From Basidiobolus meristosporus CBS 931.73 (lineage: Eukaryota; Basidiobolomycota; Basidiobolomycetes; Basidiobolales; Basidiobolaceae), in NCBI GenBank assembly GCA_002104905.1, contig MCFE01000028.1:124001-188000 (forward strand): a stretch of 64,000 nucleotides of DNA, read 5' to 3'. The stretch's first letter is position 1; each line of letters begins with the position of its first letter. A program made the position numbers and the translations under genes. Below, in pieces: positions 61,218 to 64,000 of this stretch. The notes under the pieces were generated by a model. It was given only the letters and a program-made list of their open reading frames with translations, was not told the DNA's origin and did not search any database.

Positions 61218-61614
61218 AACAACAACTACCTCAATTTGCTTCCTACAATAAAGCCTTACAAATGCTCCTCTCAGGGCTTTTGAAAATCAGACAAATGAAT
61301 ATGCTGGGTAAAGCTCATGGTTTCCTCTCCCTCATATGGATGTCGCCACCTTTGAGTTGTCAATGATGAATGATTGATTTTGGATTAATATACATATATG
61401 TAGTTTTGATATTGACTACATACACTAGATGATATTCAACCTTCCGCAATATGCTCAACAAATCATCATTTCCGGAGGGAAAAATTTGTCCTACAAATGG
61501 AGAAGTGGAATAATTCTCGGTTCAAGTTAATTAGAATAATTTCTGGTGAGTAATCAAGGAGCATCTTTGTGGTATTCTTTACATTGGAGTGCTTCCTACA
61601 TCGTGTTTCACACC
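61218..61614. other. intergenic between anoctamin and AAA genes
   Basis: 397 bp, with AATAAA-like 3'-end signals (ACAATAAAGCC near 61246) and the promoter of the next gene. Nothing else seen. Confidence 0.55.
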
Positions 61615-64000
61615 ATGAACCAATTCCAAAGTACCCGCCAGCTACTAAGAGGGGCATCCCGTCTTACTAGTAGAAGTCTTGGGTCTCTAAATCGGACTTT
61701 CCCCTCTCGGTTGCCCACAAAACTCTCCTTGGAAACCAGATATTCGAAGTTCCATTCTTTGTCGAGACAATTCTCAAAGCCTACTATACCCATAGAGCCT
61801 ATATGTGTTCCGATCCCCGACATTTCAAAGACTAGTGAGAGTAAGCCTTACGAAAAGGAAGAAGGTCAGCGTCAAGTGTTCTCCAACTCCGCCCCGGACG
61901 ACAAACCAAATGAAGGGAACGATCCACACGATGCTAATTCTCGGACTAGGGGTCGTCGTACCCGTAAAATTAAAGACAAAAAAGCCAGCGGAGAATACAC
62001 TCCGAGCATTCCTTCAGATTTCGTTCAGTTGAGGTATAAAAGCTTGGACAAGAATGAGTCCGATTTCTCAACCCTGTTGTATCCATTATCGGAAACCGTG
62101 AAGCAGGAAATGATTCTTGCTATTCAAGCTGCGTTGATACCTTCGCCTCAAGACTCTTCCGCTCAGGGACGCCGCAGTAATATTTTACTCGAATGCTCAG
62201 CTCCTGGGGCTTCAACTTACCTTGATGGTCTGGTTGAATGCTCTGCAAAAGAGCTCGGAGCAGATGTCCTCTCCTTTGATATCCACGATTTGATGGTCAT
62301 GACTAATGACATATTTTCACGTACTAATGGTTCGTCGAATTCATTTTTCATTTATTGCCAGCTGTCACTTGTTCTAATACTTTGTATGTATAGTTAACCC
62401 TTGGCCAATCTTTCCCAGTAATTCCTCGATGATGTCTTCTTTTCCTGGCTCCCCATACGTCTCTAGTGATTCGTATGGACAAGATGATGATGAGGATGAT
62501 GATATGGATGACGAAGACGATGGCTGGCAAGACAACGGTAAGCCAGGCGTACTAGTTATGGGCCAAGGTGAACCGTTTGGATCGATCGGCGAAGCATACA
62601 AGCAGAAATTAGAAGAGAAATTCGACCGTTTCTTTACCTCTTTGCTTTCGACCCCAGCCAATGTAGCTGGTGAATCTAGACCATTGATTGTTCATTTCAA
62701 GGATTTTTCACATCTCGGAAACTCCCGGTTTTCTGTCATCGTCTTGAAATCTCTGATGGAAGTTGCACAGAAGGAGCGCCAGAAAGGACGACGCATAGTA
62801 GTTGTTGGTGGAGTAACACCGTCACTTTTGAACCCAATACCCGATGCAAAGAATCAATTGGTTCAAGACATCTCCTCTGTGGTGATGCAGCTGGTAGAGC
62901 GCGCGTCATATATTCCTAATTTCTACCAGATATCAATACCCACCCCGGAGGTCCCAAAGGCCTTAGGGGATGCGGAAAGCGGAAAGGATGACCACAAGTG
63001 GAAGCAAGAGCATCAAAGCGATAGAGAAAGATCCATTCATGAAATCAACATCAAGAACATAATCAGTCTGTGCATCCGCAAAGGTGCCTCGTTGAATTAC
63101 TATGACTATCAAAATTTCGGGGAGAACCTTTGGGATTTGGACGGTATTCGCCAGGAGGTTTGGAGCTTTGAGAAGGTTCACAGATTGACCACAGTAGCTA
63201 TCGGCAGGGCTAGTATCGATCAACAAGATGCTGAAGTCAGCAATGTCCAATTGGAGCTGAGCCACTTCCAACAGGCTCTACAAGTTGTGAACACCAACCT
63301 TGGGCTTCGACCTGATAGCCTTACTGGCAGACTACAAAAAGAAAGTGAAGTGAACGACCCATTCCGAAAGAACATATCCAAAGAGGACTGCAACTCCTAT
63401 GAGAAGCGTATGCTTAGCTGTGTAGTAGATGCGCAATCCATTACCTCTGGATTCTCGGATATTTGTACGAACTCGTCAACCATTCAAACTCTGCAGACAT
63501 TGATTACTCTTCCATTGTTGCGGCCTCACCTCTTTGCCAGAGGTGTCTTAGCTCGACACTATATTTCTGGACTCCTGCTCTTTGGTCCTCCTGGTACCGG
63601 TAAGACATTGCTTGCGAAAGCTGTAGCCAAGGAAAGCGGAAGCAACGTGTTGGAGATCAAGGGAAGCGATGTGTACAATAAGTATGTAGGGGAGGGAGAA
63701 AAGAACGTGAAGGTAGGATCTGCACTTTTTTGCAAAGCATAGGAACATACTGACTGAAGCCCCTTTTACAGGCCATTTTCTCCTTAGCGCGCAAACTATC
63801 ACCATGTGTAGTATTTATCGACGAGGTTGATGCGCTCTTTTCTTCCCGCAGGAGTGATTCGAATGGCTCAGGAAAACGCGAGATCATCAATCAATTCATG
63901 GTCGAATGGGACGGACTGACTTCCAAAAACTCGGGAGTAATCATCATGGCAGCCACCAACAGACCATTTGACTTGGATGACGCAGTACTTCGAAGAATGC
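61615..64000 (+). CDS. AAA ATPase with mitochondrial-type N-terminus (partial, runs off window)
   Basis: Exons 61615-62329, 62394-63712 and 63772 onward, open to the window end. The first 60 residues are rich in Arg/Ser/Leu with no acidic residues until about 41 ([20 protein letters not shown]), like a mitochondrial presequence. A basic stretch ([14 protein letters not shown]) and a long non-AAA region follow, with an acidic run ([13 protein letters not shown]). The AAA module has Walker A GPPGTGKT (near 63592), pore segment [11 protein letters not shown], Walker [11 protein letters not shown] and [13 protein letters not shown]. The module resembles the Msp1/ATAD1 and Sap1-type meiotic clade; the long N-terminus fits large fungal mitochondrial AAA proteins. 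Exact orthology is unsettled without the C-terminus. Confidence 0.85.

Overview
The window looks like nuclear DNA from a fungus, probably an early-diverging filamentous lineage. The genes are compact and rich in short introns (about 50-100 nt, GT-AG, CTAAC/CTGAC-like branch sites). The gene set includes an Ist2-like anoctamin, a fungal-style Pol I subunit A34.5, an SRPK with a short spacer and dynactin p25. The lineage is inference only; no marker here fixes it.

The window has two halves. Bases 1 to about 41,130 are a transposon graveyard, AT-rich and visibly CpG-poor. It contains (i) a Ty1/copia family (copia-1: LTRs about 350 bp, TGTTGTAA...TTACAACA) with one full-length copy at 35374-40041, several fragments and solo LTRs; (ii) a second copia family at 25770-29480; (iii) a Ty3/gypsy element at 7668-11845 with near-identical LTRs but no RT active site or RNase H; and (iv) several copies of a DNA transposon with a Tnp2 (CACTA/EnSpm-type) transposase. 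That transposon has a second, divergently transcribed ORF and ends in CCC(C)TATGAAAAATWATT rather than CACTA. Matching host flanks and a 3-bp ACA duplication show that bases 4215-20596 are one such element inside an older relative, itself carrying a reverse copia, which carries both the gypsy element and a third Tnp2 element. A less decayed, CpG-containing minus-strand ORF (23233-24465) of unknown function sits just inside another CCCC-type terminus.

Bases 41,830-64,000 are ordinary gene space. In order they hold: a secreted group XII-like phospholipase A2 homologue with an altered H-D motif, an arrestin-domain protein (-), an unrecognised ten-exon gene, a CDP-choline/ethanolamine phosphotransferase, Pol I subunit A12.2 facing Pol I subunit A34.5 (-), an SR-protein kinase (-), a WDR5/Swd3 WD40 protein, dynactin p25, ribosomal protein uL6/L9, an anoctamin, and a mitochondrial-type AAA ATPase cut by the window end. 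I resolved the exon structures by reading splice sites and checking phase; all joins are inferences from sequence without transcripts. Apart from the two Pol I subunits, the neighbouring genes share no obvious pathway. I saw no tRNA, rRNA or CRISPR array.
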